From contig NZ_JBBKTU010000001.1 in NCBI RefSeq assembly GCF_037892605.1, positions 992,001-1,056,000 on the forward strand: a DNA stretch of 64,000 nucleotides, written 5' to 3'. The position numbers and the translations under genes were made by a program. This document shows positions 49,961 through 58,435 of this stretch, piece after piece. The notes below the pieces were generated by a model, which had not been told where the DNA came from, ran no database searches, and saw only the letters and a program-made list of their open reading frames with translations. This DNA is from Lacibacter sp. H407 (GTDB lineage Bacteria; Bacteroidota; Bacteroidia; Chitinophagales; Chitinophagaceae). How positions within the stretch are numbered: the stretch's first letter is position 1; each line of letters starts with the position of its first letter.

Positions 49961-50905
49961 TCAATTTGTGCCTTGCTTATCCTTTTTCTCCTTTTTATTG
50001 AGATCGAATACATAAAACACAGCTCCGTTTACATTGAAGCTTTGTCCCATGTTTCTCCCCGCAACTACATGGCTGGCTCCTCCTGTTAAGGAAAGCTGGG
50101 GAAGCTTGCGAAAAACAAATTTGAAATTGGCACCAAGCGAAGTGGCGTTCATTCGATTGCTGATAAAAGGCATATTATTTTGTGTGATGTCGAATCCACC
50201 TTTTGTTGTCCAGTTATTCAAAACCGCTTCGGCAATCAACCATTGTGTACGGTAGCCGGCCCGGATATTATAACTGGTTGCATTCGGCATTTTCACTTCA
50301 TTCGAAAGAATGAATTGATCAGTATAATACGAATCACGATCAAGTGTAACATTACTTCTGTACACATAGGTTGCAGACGCTGTTGCAAACCATTTATTAT
50401 CGTAATAATAATCCAGCATCAACCTGGCCATTGCTGTTTTACTTTGTAATCCGATAGAAAGTGGCAACAGATCAGCATTGTAATTACTCATCGGCAGAGA
50501 GCCGCCCAACAAACCAAACAAAGCGATCCGGCTGTTATTGATCTTTTGGTTGATGGCACGATACTTCAGCATTAAACTCAGATCCTGCAAGCCGCTTTGT
50601 CCTCTTAATGTTCCGGCACTTGCTTTTGTAACAACATACGGTACATTAAACAACACATTCAGTTTATTGGAAACGCCGTAGTTGCCCATTACGGCAAACA
50701 TTTGCGTAGATACAGTTCCAAGATTGAGGTTTTCTCTTTTCTTCGCTCCTTCCCAATAATTTTTCCAACTGCTGTATGAATAACCGGGGCCAACACAAAA
50801 CGCATTCTTCTCCATCATGATGGCATCAATATCTGTTTGGGCCGATGAGTATTTTGCTGTAATACACAGCAACAGTACCCACACTGTTTTAATAGTCAAT
50901 TTCAT
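49961..50905 (-). CDS. outer-membrane beta-barrel protein
   Basis: 314 residues with a signal peptide (MKLTIKTVWVLLLCITAKYSS-AQ). Repeated amphipathic strands with Tyr, Trp and Gly (GPGYSYSSWKNYWEGAKKRE, VMGNYGVSNKLNVLFNVPYV, GLQDLSLMLKYRAI, WFATASATYVYRSN, SYNIRAGYRTQWLIAE) indicate a barrel of 10-12 strands, similar in outline to the MetA-pathway/phenol-degradation outer-membrane proteins. It ends in a lysine-rich tail rather than an aromatic residue. Placed 24 bases upstream of a haloperoxidase-type gene; possibly a channel or sensor for the same substrate. Confidence 0.75.
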   Translation of the reverse strand: MKLTIKTVWVLLLCITAKYSSAQTDIDAIMMEKNAFCVGPGYSYSSWKNYWEGAKKRENLNLGTVSTQMFAVMGNYGVSNKLNVLFNVPYVVTKASAGTLRGQSGLQDLSLMLKYRAINQKINNSRIALFGLLGGSLPMSNYNADLLPLSIGLQSKTAMARLMLDYYYDNKWFATASATYVYRSNVTLDRDSYYTDQFILSNEVKMPNATSYNIRAGYRTQWLIAEAVLNNWTTKGGFDITQNNMPFISNRMNATSLGANFKFVFRKLPQLSLTGGASHVVAGRNMGQSFNVNGAVFYVFDLNKKEKKDKQGTN

Positions 50906-50945
50906 TTGATGATTGTTTTATACGAACTGTGCTTTTTCTTTACAA

Positions 50946-52052
50946 TTAGAATTTTACTGTACAGCCGATGTTAATAGAATAATCAGCGAACGCAGCATCG
51001 CCTTGTGCAAACACACCGGTTGCTTTTGTACGCATTTTATCAGCGTAACTCTGTGTGCGGTTTTTACTGAACCAATATGGAACAGTTGCAAACAGACTTA
51101 CTTTTTTAAATTGATAAGCAACACCTGGCTCTACACCAAAAATGCGACCGGGACGACGGAAACCGCTGCTGCCTCCAATAATATCTTCTGATGGAACTAC
51201 TTCTAAACGAACACCGGCAGATGCTGAGAATGCACCAGCCATCAGGTTCAATCCACCACGCAACATATATTGATCGGGCACACTCATAACACTGCTGCCA
51301 TACAAAATATTTGTAGCAGAAGTTGTTCCGCCTCTTGCAGTTGATACACCATTATGTTCACGTGGATTGCTCAAGTAATAGAAATTACCATAAGCACTCA
51401 ACGCTTTTGTGAATACATAATAACCATTCAACTCCAATGAAATACCTGTACCACCATCACCCAATTGGATCGATTGATCAACAGGGCCTAACACTTTTGT
51501 AGAATCATTTTTCCAGAAGAAATCGTTGTAGCGATAATCACCAGTTGGAAGTTTTAATCCTAATCCCACCTGTATATTTCCTTTTTTGCTTTTCATTGGA
51601 TCAAGCATCCAACGGTATGCAGTAATACGGATATCACCCATGCCGAACGTTGTTGTTTCTCTTCTTGCATTGGGATTTGTACTGCTGTTACCATAATGCT
51701 CATACATTGATGAACGACGATTGGAAATTAGCGGCATGTTTACAGCCAGCGACATGCGTTTGTTGAGTTTACGTACCAAGGTGAAATCAAGTGCATGCTG
51801 CCAGTTACGAACATCGGTTCCTTCTTCTACACGCTGTTTTTGTTCTTCAGTTCCAACAAAATGACGGAACGAATGAAAATAACGATAGCCCGTTGTTAAT
51901 TGCCATTTGTGATCGTCATCTCCATCAGCATGGCTCACTGTACACATTGCTCCATTGCTGCGTACAGCAACGCAACCTTGTGCAGCAACATCATTTATAG
52001 TAAAAGAAACGAATGCGGTAAGCATCAATTGTAATACAAATATTTTTTTCAT
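50946..52052 (-). CDS. outer-membrane beta-barrel protein
   Basis: 368 residues with a signal peptide (MKKIFVLQLMLTAFVSFTIN-DVAAQ). The mature N-terminus has a Cys pair and His-Asp-rich stretch (CAVRSNGAMCTVSHADGDDD). Strands such as WQLTTGYRYFHSFRHFVGTE, FTLVRKLNKRMSLAVNMPLI, GDIRITAYRWMLDP and NIQVGLGLKLPTGDYRYND follow, and the chain ends in SINIGCTVKF with a terminal Phe, typical of outer-membrane barrels. It is similar in layout to the neighbouring barrel at 49961. The Asp/His-rich N-terminus could bind metal. Cotranscribed group with haloperoxidase-like lipoproteins. Confidence 0.75.
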   Translation of the reverse strand: MKKIFVLQLMLTAFVSFTINDVAAQGCVAVRSNGAMCTVSHADGDDDHKWQLTTGYRYFHSFRHFVGTEEQKQRVEEGTDVRNWQHALDFTLVRKLNKRMSLAVNMPLISNRRSSMYEHYGNSSTNPNARRETTTFGMGDIRITAYRWMLDPMKSKKGNIQVGLGLKLPTGDYRYNDFFWKNDSTKVLGPVDQSIQLGDGGTGISLELNGYYVFTKALSAYGNFYYLSNPREHNGVSTARGGTTSATNILYGSSVMSVPDQYMLRGGLNLMAGAFSASAGVRLEVVPSEDIIGGSSGFRRPGRIFGVEPGVAYQFKKVSLFATVPYWFSKNRTQSYADKMRTKATGVFAQGDAAFADYSINIGCTVKF

Positions 52053-52097
52053 TTCAATAATAGTTTGGTTGTTGATTGTAATCGATCAGGTATTTTA

Positions 52098-53423
52098 TCA
52101 GTTAGCTCTTAATTTGATCCGTTGCACGATCAGTTCTCCCAATTGTCGACCTACTTTTAATCCTTCGTCATTATCAAATCGATAATGAATGCCGCCATAC
52201 AATCTCGACATGGCCGCTTCGGCGGCAGCTGCACGGAATGATTTGATCTCACGGTTTGCAATACCAAACTCCAGTAAAGAAGTATCGGTAAACGAAAGCT
52301 GATCACCAAACCACGACGTCATTGTTTCTGCTGCTGCAGAAGAGTTGGTTGCATGGCCGCTTACATACGAAGGAAAAGGAGGTGTTTGAATATAAGGACG
52401 CCATTCCTGATCTACATGTTTGTTAATAGCTGTTTCCGGACGAACGTAATTGCTTTTATACTTTTCTTCCCACCCACGAATAAAGGCATCAAAAAATGCG
52501 ATGGATGTGATGGCATATGCACCAACAGTTGAATTAAAATCGGCCTTTGCAGTTTTTGCTGCAATGCCTACAATATTCAACCAATGGCCGGGAGGAGAAA
52601 ATTTCTTGGTAGCAAACATTACATGTCCGCTTACATTCATCTTAAACGGATTGTCGTCCCAAAAATCAGCGATGTGTTTTTGTTCTTCCGTTAAACTATC
52701 GCCCACATTTTTTACTTCCATCAACGCCTTGTAGTAAGTGCTGTTTTTATTTGTAACATCAAATACTGGTGGTCGTGGAATTTCAAATTGTGATGAGCTG
52801 TCCAATACCATGGTTCTGATTTTGCCCCACTGTGGTTCAACTGCTGTTGCGTACATGGGTGGCGTTGGCATCCAACGTCCGGCTTCTTCCCGTACGGTAA
52901 AGCGTTCCGATCCACGTGTGGCAGCATAGTTATCGCCCTTACTCCATTTCATGATCGTTGCTACGATGGTATCAGAAAAAGCAATTGTATTCTCCAGTAT
53001 ATCCGATGGTATACCGGCTGAATCTGCTTTCTCTTTTAACTCGTTGTAATGATCCATCATACTTCCTTCCGGAAAGGTTACGGCGTTCCCCACTTTTGTG
53101 AACGACAATAAAGCAGCTAATGAATAATCAACTGGCCTTGATGTATCTGGTTTCGGCATTGGCGGCATGTGTTTGATTTGTCCGCTGAGTGTTTGATACT
53201 TCGCATCACCGGCCACAATACATTCATACGCTGCAATACTTGCATATACATAATTGCGGCTGCCGATCATGGGTGGAAAATTATTTCCCAATACCACATC
53301 ATTCAACTTCTTTACTGTTTTCGAATAAAGCAAGGGATCATTGGTAAACTTCTTATAATCACCGGCAGGTTTACAACCGATCAGAAACAGGCAAAGGCCT
53401 GCAACAGAAAAAAATAACTTCAT
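52098..53423 (-). CDS. vanadium haloperoxidase / PAP2-type lipoprotein (second copy)
   Basis: 441 residues from the ATG at 53423; the open frame continues to 53456 but would put 11 residues before the signal MKLFFSVAGLCLFLIGCK (lipobox Cys17). Motifs: Lys and Arg-Pro in EEKYKSNYVRPETA, PSYVSGHA, and SRLYGGIHYRFD near the end. The same family as the gene at 48386 but shorter and clearly diverged. The N-terminal part (VVLGNNFPPMIGSRNYVYAS, IAAYECIVAGD) is shared with the haloperoxidase-like group of Bacteroidota. Enzyme activity not determinable from sequence. Confidence 0.85.
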   Translation of the reverse strand: MKLFFSVAGLCLFLIGCKPAGDYKKFTNDPLLYSKTVKKLNDVVLGNNFPPMIGSRNYVYASIAAYECIVAGDAKYQTLSGQIKHMPPMPKPDTSRPVDYSLAALLSFTKVGNAVTFPEGSMMDHYNELKEKADSAGIPSDILENTIAFSDTIVATIMKWSKGDNYAATRGSERFTVREEAGRWMPTPPMYATAVEPQWGKIRTMVLDSSSQFEIPRPPVFDVTNKNSTYYKALMEVKNVGDSLTEEQKHIADFWDDNPFKMNVSGHVMFATKKFSPPGHWLNIVGIAAKTAKADFNSTVGAYAITSIAFFDAFIRGWEEKYKSNYVRPETAINKHVDQEWRPYIQTPPFPSYVSGHATNSSAAAETMTSWFGDQLSFTDTSLLEFGIANREIKSFRAAAAEAAMSRLYGGIHYRFDNDEGLKVGRQLGELIVQRIKLRAN

Positions 53424-53523
53424 GAATACAAATTCAAAATCGTGAAATGGAGACATCAGATGGATTGCAGTTGTTGCAATACAAATGAAGTTTGTGACTG
53501 ACGAATCGTTCTGGAAGAATTAA

Positions 53524-54084
53524 TTATGCATCCGGTGGCTGTACAGGTGCAGGGATCACCATTGTAAGCAACGGCCTGGTTGCGTGCATAAACCGACTTG
53601 TAGATTGGAGCTCCAATGCATGGAAATTCCAGTTGGTCAGTTTGTCGCAATAATCAAAGCTGAATGTTTTGTAAGAATGTGGGGACTGGTTATTCGATTT
53701 CTTATCAGGTTGTGTTTGTAAATCGTTCACCAGTTTAAAAAAGTTTTCACGTGCGTTGAGTAGTTTGGCTTTGTCTGTATCAGGAATACATTTGTAGATC
53801 ATTTCACCGGCTTCGAGTTTGCGTTCTACGTATTTGTAGTGCATGCCGTTGATATTGATCTCGCCGCTTACACGTTCGAATTCTTTCCAATCGGTTTGAT
53901 ACGGTAATGTAACCGGCACACGAATTTCAATCAATGCGGTTTCATCGTATTCTTTATTATCAAGCTTTATTTCAAAATGAGTATCGGCCTTGTGCTGTAC
54001 ATAATCCATAACCAACCGGTAGCCAAACCAGTTGAACAGAAGGATCGTGAGGAAAAATATGGAAGCAATGATTCGCAACAGCAA
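53524..54084 (-). CDS. hypothetical membrane-anchored protein
   Basis: 186 residues beginning at a TTG (54084; another TTG at 54078), since no ATG exists before the N-terminal helix LLRIIASIFFLTILLFNWFG. The remaining 160 residues are extracytoplasmic: HFEIKLDNKEYDETALIEIR, VPVTLPYQTDWKEFERVSGE, then a low-complexity linker (PDKKSNNQSPHS) and a Pro-rich end. I recognise no named family. It follows the HAD gene by 15 bases, so it may share the GH65/HAD transcript. Function unknown. Confidence 0.6.
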   Translation of the reverse strand: MLLRIIASIFFLTILLFNWFGYRLVMDYVQHKADTHFEIKLDNKEYDETALIEIRVPVTLPYQTDWKEFERVSGEININGMHYKYVERKLEAGEMIYKCIPDTDKAKLLNARENFFKLVNDLQTQPDKKSNNQSPHSYKTFSFDYCDKLTNWNFHALELQSTSRFMHATRPLLTMVIPAPVQPPDA

Positions 54085-54099
54085 TTCGTTTTTGGCTAA

Positions 54100-54762
54100 C
54101 TAAAGATAAAGGAAATCCCGTACCTGCAACGCATTTAACGACGGAACAATTTTCAAAACATTATCATATTCCCCGAAATCGTTTGCAGTATAATGACCCG
54201 TGATGGCAATAGCTTTCATGCCTGCTTTTTGGGCGGCTTCAACGCCTTTTGGTGCATCTTCAAACACAATGCATTGTTCAGGCGGGGTTTGCAATGCATC
54301 GGCCAATTTCAACCATGTTTCAGGATGTGGTTTACTGAGTTGCACATCATCTGCACCCACAATGGCGGATAGATAATGACGGAGATTCAGAAAGTCTATT
54401 GCAAAATCGATATTGGCCTGGTTGCTGGCGGTGCCAATGCCCATGGGTATTTGCATACTGAACGCCTCCTCCAAAAATTCCCTTGCTCCTTCCAGCACAG
54501 TGATTTGTTTACCGTAAAGTTGACGGTAGCGTTCTTCTTTTGCATCAACAATTGCTTTGGCTTCTTCTTCTGTGAATATTCGTCCGGGGATGAGGCGGTT
54601 CATGAGTTCAGCACCATTGCCATATAATTCTTTCATCAGTTCATCACCTTGCAACGGGCTTCCCATTTCAGTAACCACCAGTTGCCATGTTTTGAAATGC
54701 CAGGGCATAGTATCGATGAGTGTACCGTCAAGATCGAAGAGAAAGGCTTTGTTATTCATCAT
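54100..54762 (-). CDS. HAD-family phosphatase/beta-phosphoglucomutase-like
   Basis: 220 residues. HAD motif I FLFDLDGTLIDT (Asp10 nucleophile and Asp12), a four-helix cap (15-85), motif II GIGTASN, motif III lysine in QLSKPHPETW, and motif IV VFEDAPKGVEAAQKAGM. This is the beta-phosphoglucomutase/phosphatase branch. Known members turn beta-glucose-1-phosphate into glucose-6-phosphate and are classical partners of GH65 phosphorylases. A GH65 gene lies upstream on the same strand, but a toxin-antitoxin pair now separates them. The start overlaps the toxin stop by four bases. Confidence 0.85.
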   Translation of the reverse strand: MMNNKAFLFDLDGTLIDTMPWHFKTWQLVVTEMGSPLQGDELMKELYGNGAELMNRLIPGRIFTEEEAKAIVDAKEERYRQLYGKQITVLEGAREFLEEAFSMQIPMGIGTASNQANIDFAIDFLNLRHYLSAIVGADDVQLSKPHPETWLKLADALQTPPEQCIVFEDAPKGVEAAQKAGMKAIAITGHYTANDFGEYDNVLKIVPSLNALQVRDFLYL

Positions 54763-55025
54763 GGAAAAAAACGATAAATTTCTTTACGGTGCAGAATCCG
54801 AACAAGGATCAGGGTTTTACCCGAAACAATCAGGCCAACTCTGTAATCGCCTAAGCGGATGCGATAGTGAACATCGGAGCCTTTCAGCAGTTTGAGATTT
54901 CTTATTTCTGTGAGTGATTCTGCAGCAAGCAGGTCACGAATAAGTAAAGCCACTTTTTTATCAAGTGGCTTACTCTTTATTTTACGCAAATCCTTTTCGA
55001 ACGTTTCATCAATCCGGATGTTCAT
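54759..55025 (-). CDS. type II toxin, RelE/ParE superfamily
   Basis: 88 residues. Compact RelE/ParE fold: MNIRIDETFEKDLRKIKSKP, helices LDKKVALLIRDLLAAESLTE, then the strands NLKLLKGSDVHYRIRLGDYR, VGLIVSGKTLILVRILHRKE and IYRFFP. The Arg-rich third and fourth strands match mRNA-cleaving RelE-type toxins, though ParE-type gyrase inhibitors have the same outline. Its ATG overlaps the TGA of the antitoxin gene by four bases, and its own stop overlaps the start of the HAD gene, so three genes are translationally chained. Confidence 0.85.
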   Translation of the reverse strand: MNIRIDETFEKDLRKIKSKPLDKKVALLIRDLLAAESLTEIRNLKLLKGSDVHYRIRLGDYRVGLIVSGKTLILVRILHRKEIYRFFP

Positions 55026-55228
55026 TTCCGTTCAAGTTTTTTGAGGAATGCTGTTGTATCAATGTATTTCTTCGAATGACCTTTATTGATTGCATTCATC
55101 AAGGCGATGTTTTCTTTTTCAGTTTTTGAAAGTGTTGTTACACGTTCAATTCCCTTCATCTCCTTCAATAATTTTTTGAGGAGAGAGGAAGTTGCCCTGT
55201 TTTTTGATGTTACAACAAATGTATCCAT
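55022..55228 (-). CDS. antitoxin of the RelE/ParE pair
   Basis: 68 residues, basic and helical (TSSLLKKLLKEMKGIERVTT; KEYIALMNA-type region with KTEKENIALMNAINKGHSKK), ending in a flexible YIDTTAFLKKLERK that could wrap the toxin. No clear ribbon-helix-helix or HTH motif is seen, so the class of the DNA-binding part is uncertain. Stop and toxin start overlap (ATGA). It starts 24 bases after the GH65 gene ends. Confidence 0.75.
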   Translation of the reverse strand: MDTFVVTSKNRATSSLLKKLLKEMKGIERVTTLSKTEKENIALMNAINKGHSKKYIDTTAFLKKLERK

Positions 55229-55251
55229 ACCTCAAATTTAATCTTTTCTAT

Positions 55252-57294
55252 TTATTGTTTATTAGAATATGTTTTCTTCTGCACACCAACACCCGTGATT
55301 GTAACACTCTTCCAGTTCTTTGGCAATACCGTTTTGATTTGAGTAATACCTGTCGGCGTAATTTCTAATCCACCAAAACCCATCAGCACACTTTGTAAAA
55401 TTCCTCCCGCACCTGTTGCAAAATAAGGATTGGTTCCGCCTTTTGTTTCTGCAATTACACGGAACGGTGGATTGAGATTTGGAATAAATGCATCTTTAAA
55501 CCAATGATAAGCTTTCTCAGAATTGCCGAGCCTTGCATATAAGGTGGTGAACACTGCTTGTGTCATGGCAGGTGTGCCTTCGTTAGGTACACGTTGTTCG
55601 TAATATTCTAAATCTTTCTTTATTGATGCTACATCTTTTACTTCTTTTAACGGATAGGCCAATAAGTTTACATCGGCCTGTTTAATTCCTTCACCATTGT
55701 AGGTTGCATGTTCTCTTGTTACACCATCAGGAAATTTCAACACCGGAATATTATTCGCCACATTCATCCAATCAGCATTGGGAGTAATGCCCAACAGCTT
55801 TGCAGCTTCTGTTGCAAATTGTAAATTGGCTTTTGCTGCTGCATTGGTGAAGGCGTTGTTATCTACATTCTCCGCCCACTCATCAGCAGCCACTACATTT
55901 TTAATATCATATTTACCAACACCATTCCGTTCAACACGACTAGCCCAAAAATCAGCGGTTGCACTAATGATGGGATATCCTTTTTCCCGCAGCCATTGTT
56001 TATCCTGCGTTACACAATAATAATTCCACGCAGCAATTGCCACACATGCAGTGATGTGATGTTCAAACGGACCACTCAATGCCCACACCGGCGTTTCTTC
56101 AACACCTGTTTCTGCACTTTCCCACGGATACATGGCTCCTTTAAATCCTTTACTGAATGCATTTCGTTTCGCTGCTTCTAGTCTTTGATAACGATATTCC
56201 ATCATGCTTTTTGCCAACTCCGGTTTTAATACAAGCAATGCCGGATACATCCACAATTCTGTATCCCAAAACACATGACCATTATAACCTAAACCACTCA
56301 ATCCCATCGGCGAAGGTGAGAGTGCTGTACCTTCTCTTGTGAACGAATATAAATGATAAAGCATGCTGTTGATGTCTTGCTGATCCTGTGCTGCGGCAGC
56401 ATCGCCTTCAATTGTAATACGACTGCTCCATAACTCATCCCATGCTTTAGTATGAAACTGCAGCAAACGTTCTCTTCCTTCAAGCTTTGCGTAAATGGTC
56501 AAACGTTCTGCTTCATTCAACGGATCATCATGATGTGCGGATGTGATCGATGACCCCGCAATCGAATAACGATAGGTTTCACCTGCTTTTAATTGCTTGC
56601 TGAATTTTACGAGGTGCATATTATTATCCCACATTTCATGGATCACTCTTGGTTCGCTGCCGTGATGTTCAGAAAATAAAAATGTGTTGCTGGCACACAT
56701 CAGCAATTTACCTGTCGGGCTTTTTGCAGATGATGTCAATAAACTCATGGTTACATGCGGACGATCAATTTCATTGTAGTAATTCTGTACATCTTTCAAC
56801 GCATCCGGTGCTTCCATTACACTGGCGCCGGTGATGTTGATATTCTTTTTTGGTATGATTGTAATATCCATCAGCACCGTAAATGGCAACTGACGTAGAG
56901 AATAATAGGTATACGTTACTGTTGCTTTATCAGCATAATCAAATGAAGTAGTGAAGCTGGCATGTTGCATATCCAGTTCCTGTTTCATATTGGAAGCTGA
57001 TTTTGCATCGATGCGTTTGCCATCAATTTCAAGGTAACTGTTGAGTAAATTGAAACTCTTTAAAAAATTACTTACACGGCCCCGACCATACAGATCGTAT
57101 GCACCCGCCAACACTACTTCTTTCACTTTAAACGGTTCGGGTGATGATACCACGCCAATCATTCCGTTTGCAACGGTGATGCCATAGTAATTATTCGCAT
57201 CAATTTTATCAGCAGAAATTTTCCAGGGGTTGATGGTTTGTGCTGTTGCTGTAAATGCTGTAAAGAGCAATGCAAGTATTGTTAATCGTTTCAT
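55252..57294 (-). CDS. secreted glycoside hydrolase family 65 enzyme
   Basis: 680 residues with a signal peptide (MKRLTILALLFTAFTATAQ). GH65 features: N-terminal beta-sandwich, then HVFWDTELWMYPALLVLKPE, the helical (alpha/alpha)6 barrel, acid residue Glu472 in ADEWAENVDNNAFTNAA, and ETKGGTNPYFATGAGG-ILQS near the end. Most GH65 proteins are cytoplasmic phosphorylases for trehalose, maltose or kojibiose. Here export and a glutamate in the motif PNEGTPAMT (Glu572), where phosphorylases bind phosphate, suggest a hydrolase. This is the case for the Bacteroidota kojibiose hydrolase described in Flavobacterium johnsoniae. The substrate is an alpha-linked glucose disaccharide; the exact linkage is open. 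Confidence 0.85.
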   Translation of the reverse strand: MKRLTILALLFTAFTATAQTINPWKISADKIDANNYYGITVANGMIGVVSSPEPFKVKEVVLAGAYDLYGRGRVSNFLKSFNLLNSYLEIDGKRIDAKSASNMKQELDMQHASFTTSFDYADKATVTYTYYSLRQLPFTVLMDITIIPKKNINITGASVMEAPDALKDVQNYYNEIDRPHVTMSLLTSSAKSPTGKLLMCASNTFLFSEHHGSEPRVIHEMWDNNMHLVKFSKQLKAGETYRYSIAGSSITSAHHDDPLNEAERLTIYAKLEGRERLLQFHTKAWDELWSSRITIEGDAAAAQDQQDINSMLYHLYSFTREGTALSPSPMGLSGLGYNGHVFWDTELWMYPALLVLKPELAKSMMEYRYQRLEAAKRNAFSKGFKGAMYPWESAETGVEETPVWALSGPFEHHITACVAIAAWNYYCVTQDKQWLREKGYPIISATADFWASRVERNGVGKYDIKNVVAADEWAENVDNNAFTNAAAKANLQFATEAAKLLGITPNADWMNVANNIPVLKFPDGVTREHATYNGEGIKQADVNLLAYPLKEVKDVASIKKDLEYYEQRVPNEGTPAMTQAVFTTLYARLGNSEKAYHWFKDAFIPNLNPPFRVIAETKGGTNPYFATGAGGILQSVLMGFGGLEITPTGITQIKTVLPKNWKSVTITGVGVQKKTYSNKQ

Positions 57295-57499
57295 GGCAAT
57301 CTTCGTTATTGGCAGAAAGATAGATACTAATGCTGAATCAATCCAGCACTCTTATGGAAAACCGATGCTGCAAACGATTGCAATGAATAATTCAGTTTAA
57401 AACAATTGTGCAACTCACCAAAACCGAAACATTTCAGTACAGGAAATAAGAATTCGATTAAATTGCAACGCACGAATTGACGGCTGAAAAAATTCACAT

Positions 57500-58432
57500 A
57501 TGAAACGATTGCTTCTTATTTCTCTTTTACTGATTCTTGCAGCGGCTGCATTTTTCTATGCACGTATCCCTGCAACCGATCGTTACACATACGGCATCAA
57601 ATTTCATTGTACTGAAAACGGAGCTATCCGGCAATTGCATGATAGCTCGAAATGGAAACGCTGGTGGCCAGGCAACAAAGTAAGTGAGAACAGTTACAGT
57701 TTTGCAAACAGAACATTCAACATCCGCAATATTATTTTACCGGGTATAGCAACAAGTATCGATAACAACGGCGATACTGTTAATGCATTTTTTCAGGTAT
57801 CTGCACTTAAGCCCGATACAACCATTTTTCAATGGAGTTTTACCTATAACTATTCCTCAAATCCAATCACACGAATTCAACAATACATTGGTTTAAAGAA
57901 ACTGAAAACTGACTTGCAGCAGTTTCTCGTTACCGTAAAGCCTTATTTCGAAAAAGAAGAAAATATTTACGGAATGAAGGTGGAGCAACAAAAGGTAAAA
58001 GATTCATCGCTGATCTCATTGAAGCAAACCTTTGATCACTATCCTTCCACCAACGATATTTATCAAATGGTAAATGCATTAAAGAACTATGTACAACAGA
58101 AAAAGGGAGAGCAAACCAATCCGCCGTTGTTGAATATTTTTCCTGTTGCAAGTACCAGTTATGAAGTAATGGTTGCGCTACCTACCAAATGGGATTTACC
58201 GGAAGAGAGAAATTTTAAATTAAAAAAGATGGTGCTCGGTAATATTCTGGTTGGCGAAGTAAAAGGTGGTGTATCAACAGTGATGAATGCTGAAAAACAA
58301 ATGGCGAATTATGTATTTGATTATGGCAAATCGTCTCCGGCCATTCCATTTCAATCGCTTGTTACCGATCGGTCACTTGAACCTGACAGCAGCAAATGGA
58401 TCACCCGATTAAACTTTCCGATTTTTTATTGA
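57500..58432 (+). CDS. membrane-anchored SRPBCC/GyrI-like ligand-binding protein
   Basis: 310 residues. N-terminal helix MKRLLLISLLLILAAAAFFY, then a START/SRPBCC-like half (ATDRYTYGIKFHCTENGAIR, KRWWPGNKVSENSYSFANRT, IFQWSFTYNYSSNPITRIQQ). The C-terminal half resembles the GyrI/AraC effector-binding fold (KVKDSSLISLKQTFDHYPST, NDIYQMVNALKNYVQQKKGE). Without a DNA-binding part it is not a regulator by itself. Proteins of this composition recur in Bacteroidota; role unknown. Convergent with the VCBS gene, 3 bases between stop codons. Confidence 0.65.
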   Translation: MKRLLLISLLLILAAAAFFYARIPATDRYTYGIKFHCTENGAIRQLHDSSKWKRWWPGNKVSENSYSFANRTFNIRNIILPGIATSIDNNGDTVNAFFQVSALKPDTTIFQWSFTYNYSSNPITRIQQYIGLKKLKTDLQQFLVTVKPYFEKEENIYGMKVEQQKVKDSSLISLKQTFDHYPSTNDIYQMVNALKNYVQQKKGEQTNPPLLNIFPVASTSYEVMVALPTKWDLPEERNFKLKKMVLGNILVGEVKGGVSTVMNAEKQMANYVFDYGKSSPAIPFQSLVTDRSLEPDSSKWITRLNFPIFY

Positions 58433-58435
58433 CAC

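Noticed and set aside
57295-57499. tRNA or small RNA in the gap between GH65 and the GyrI-like gene
   Set aside because: No cloverleaf, no terminator-like hairpin and no promoter pair could be traced by eye.
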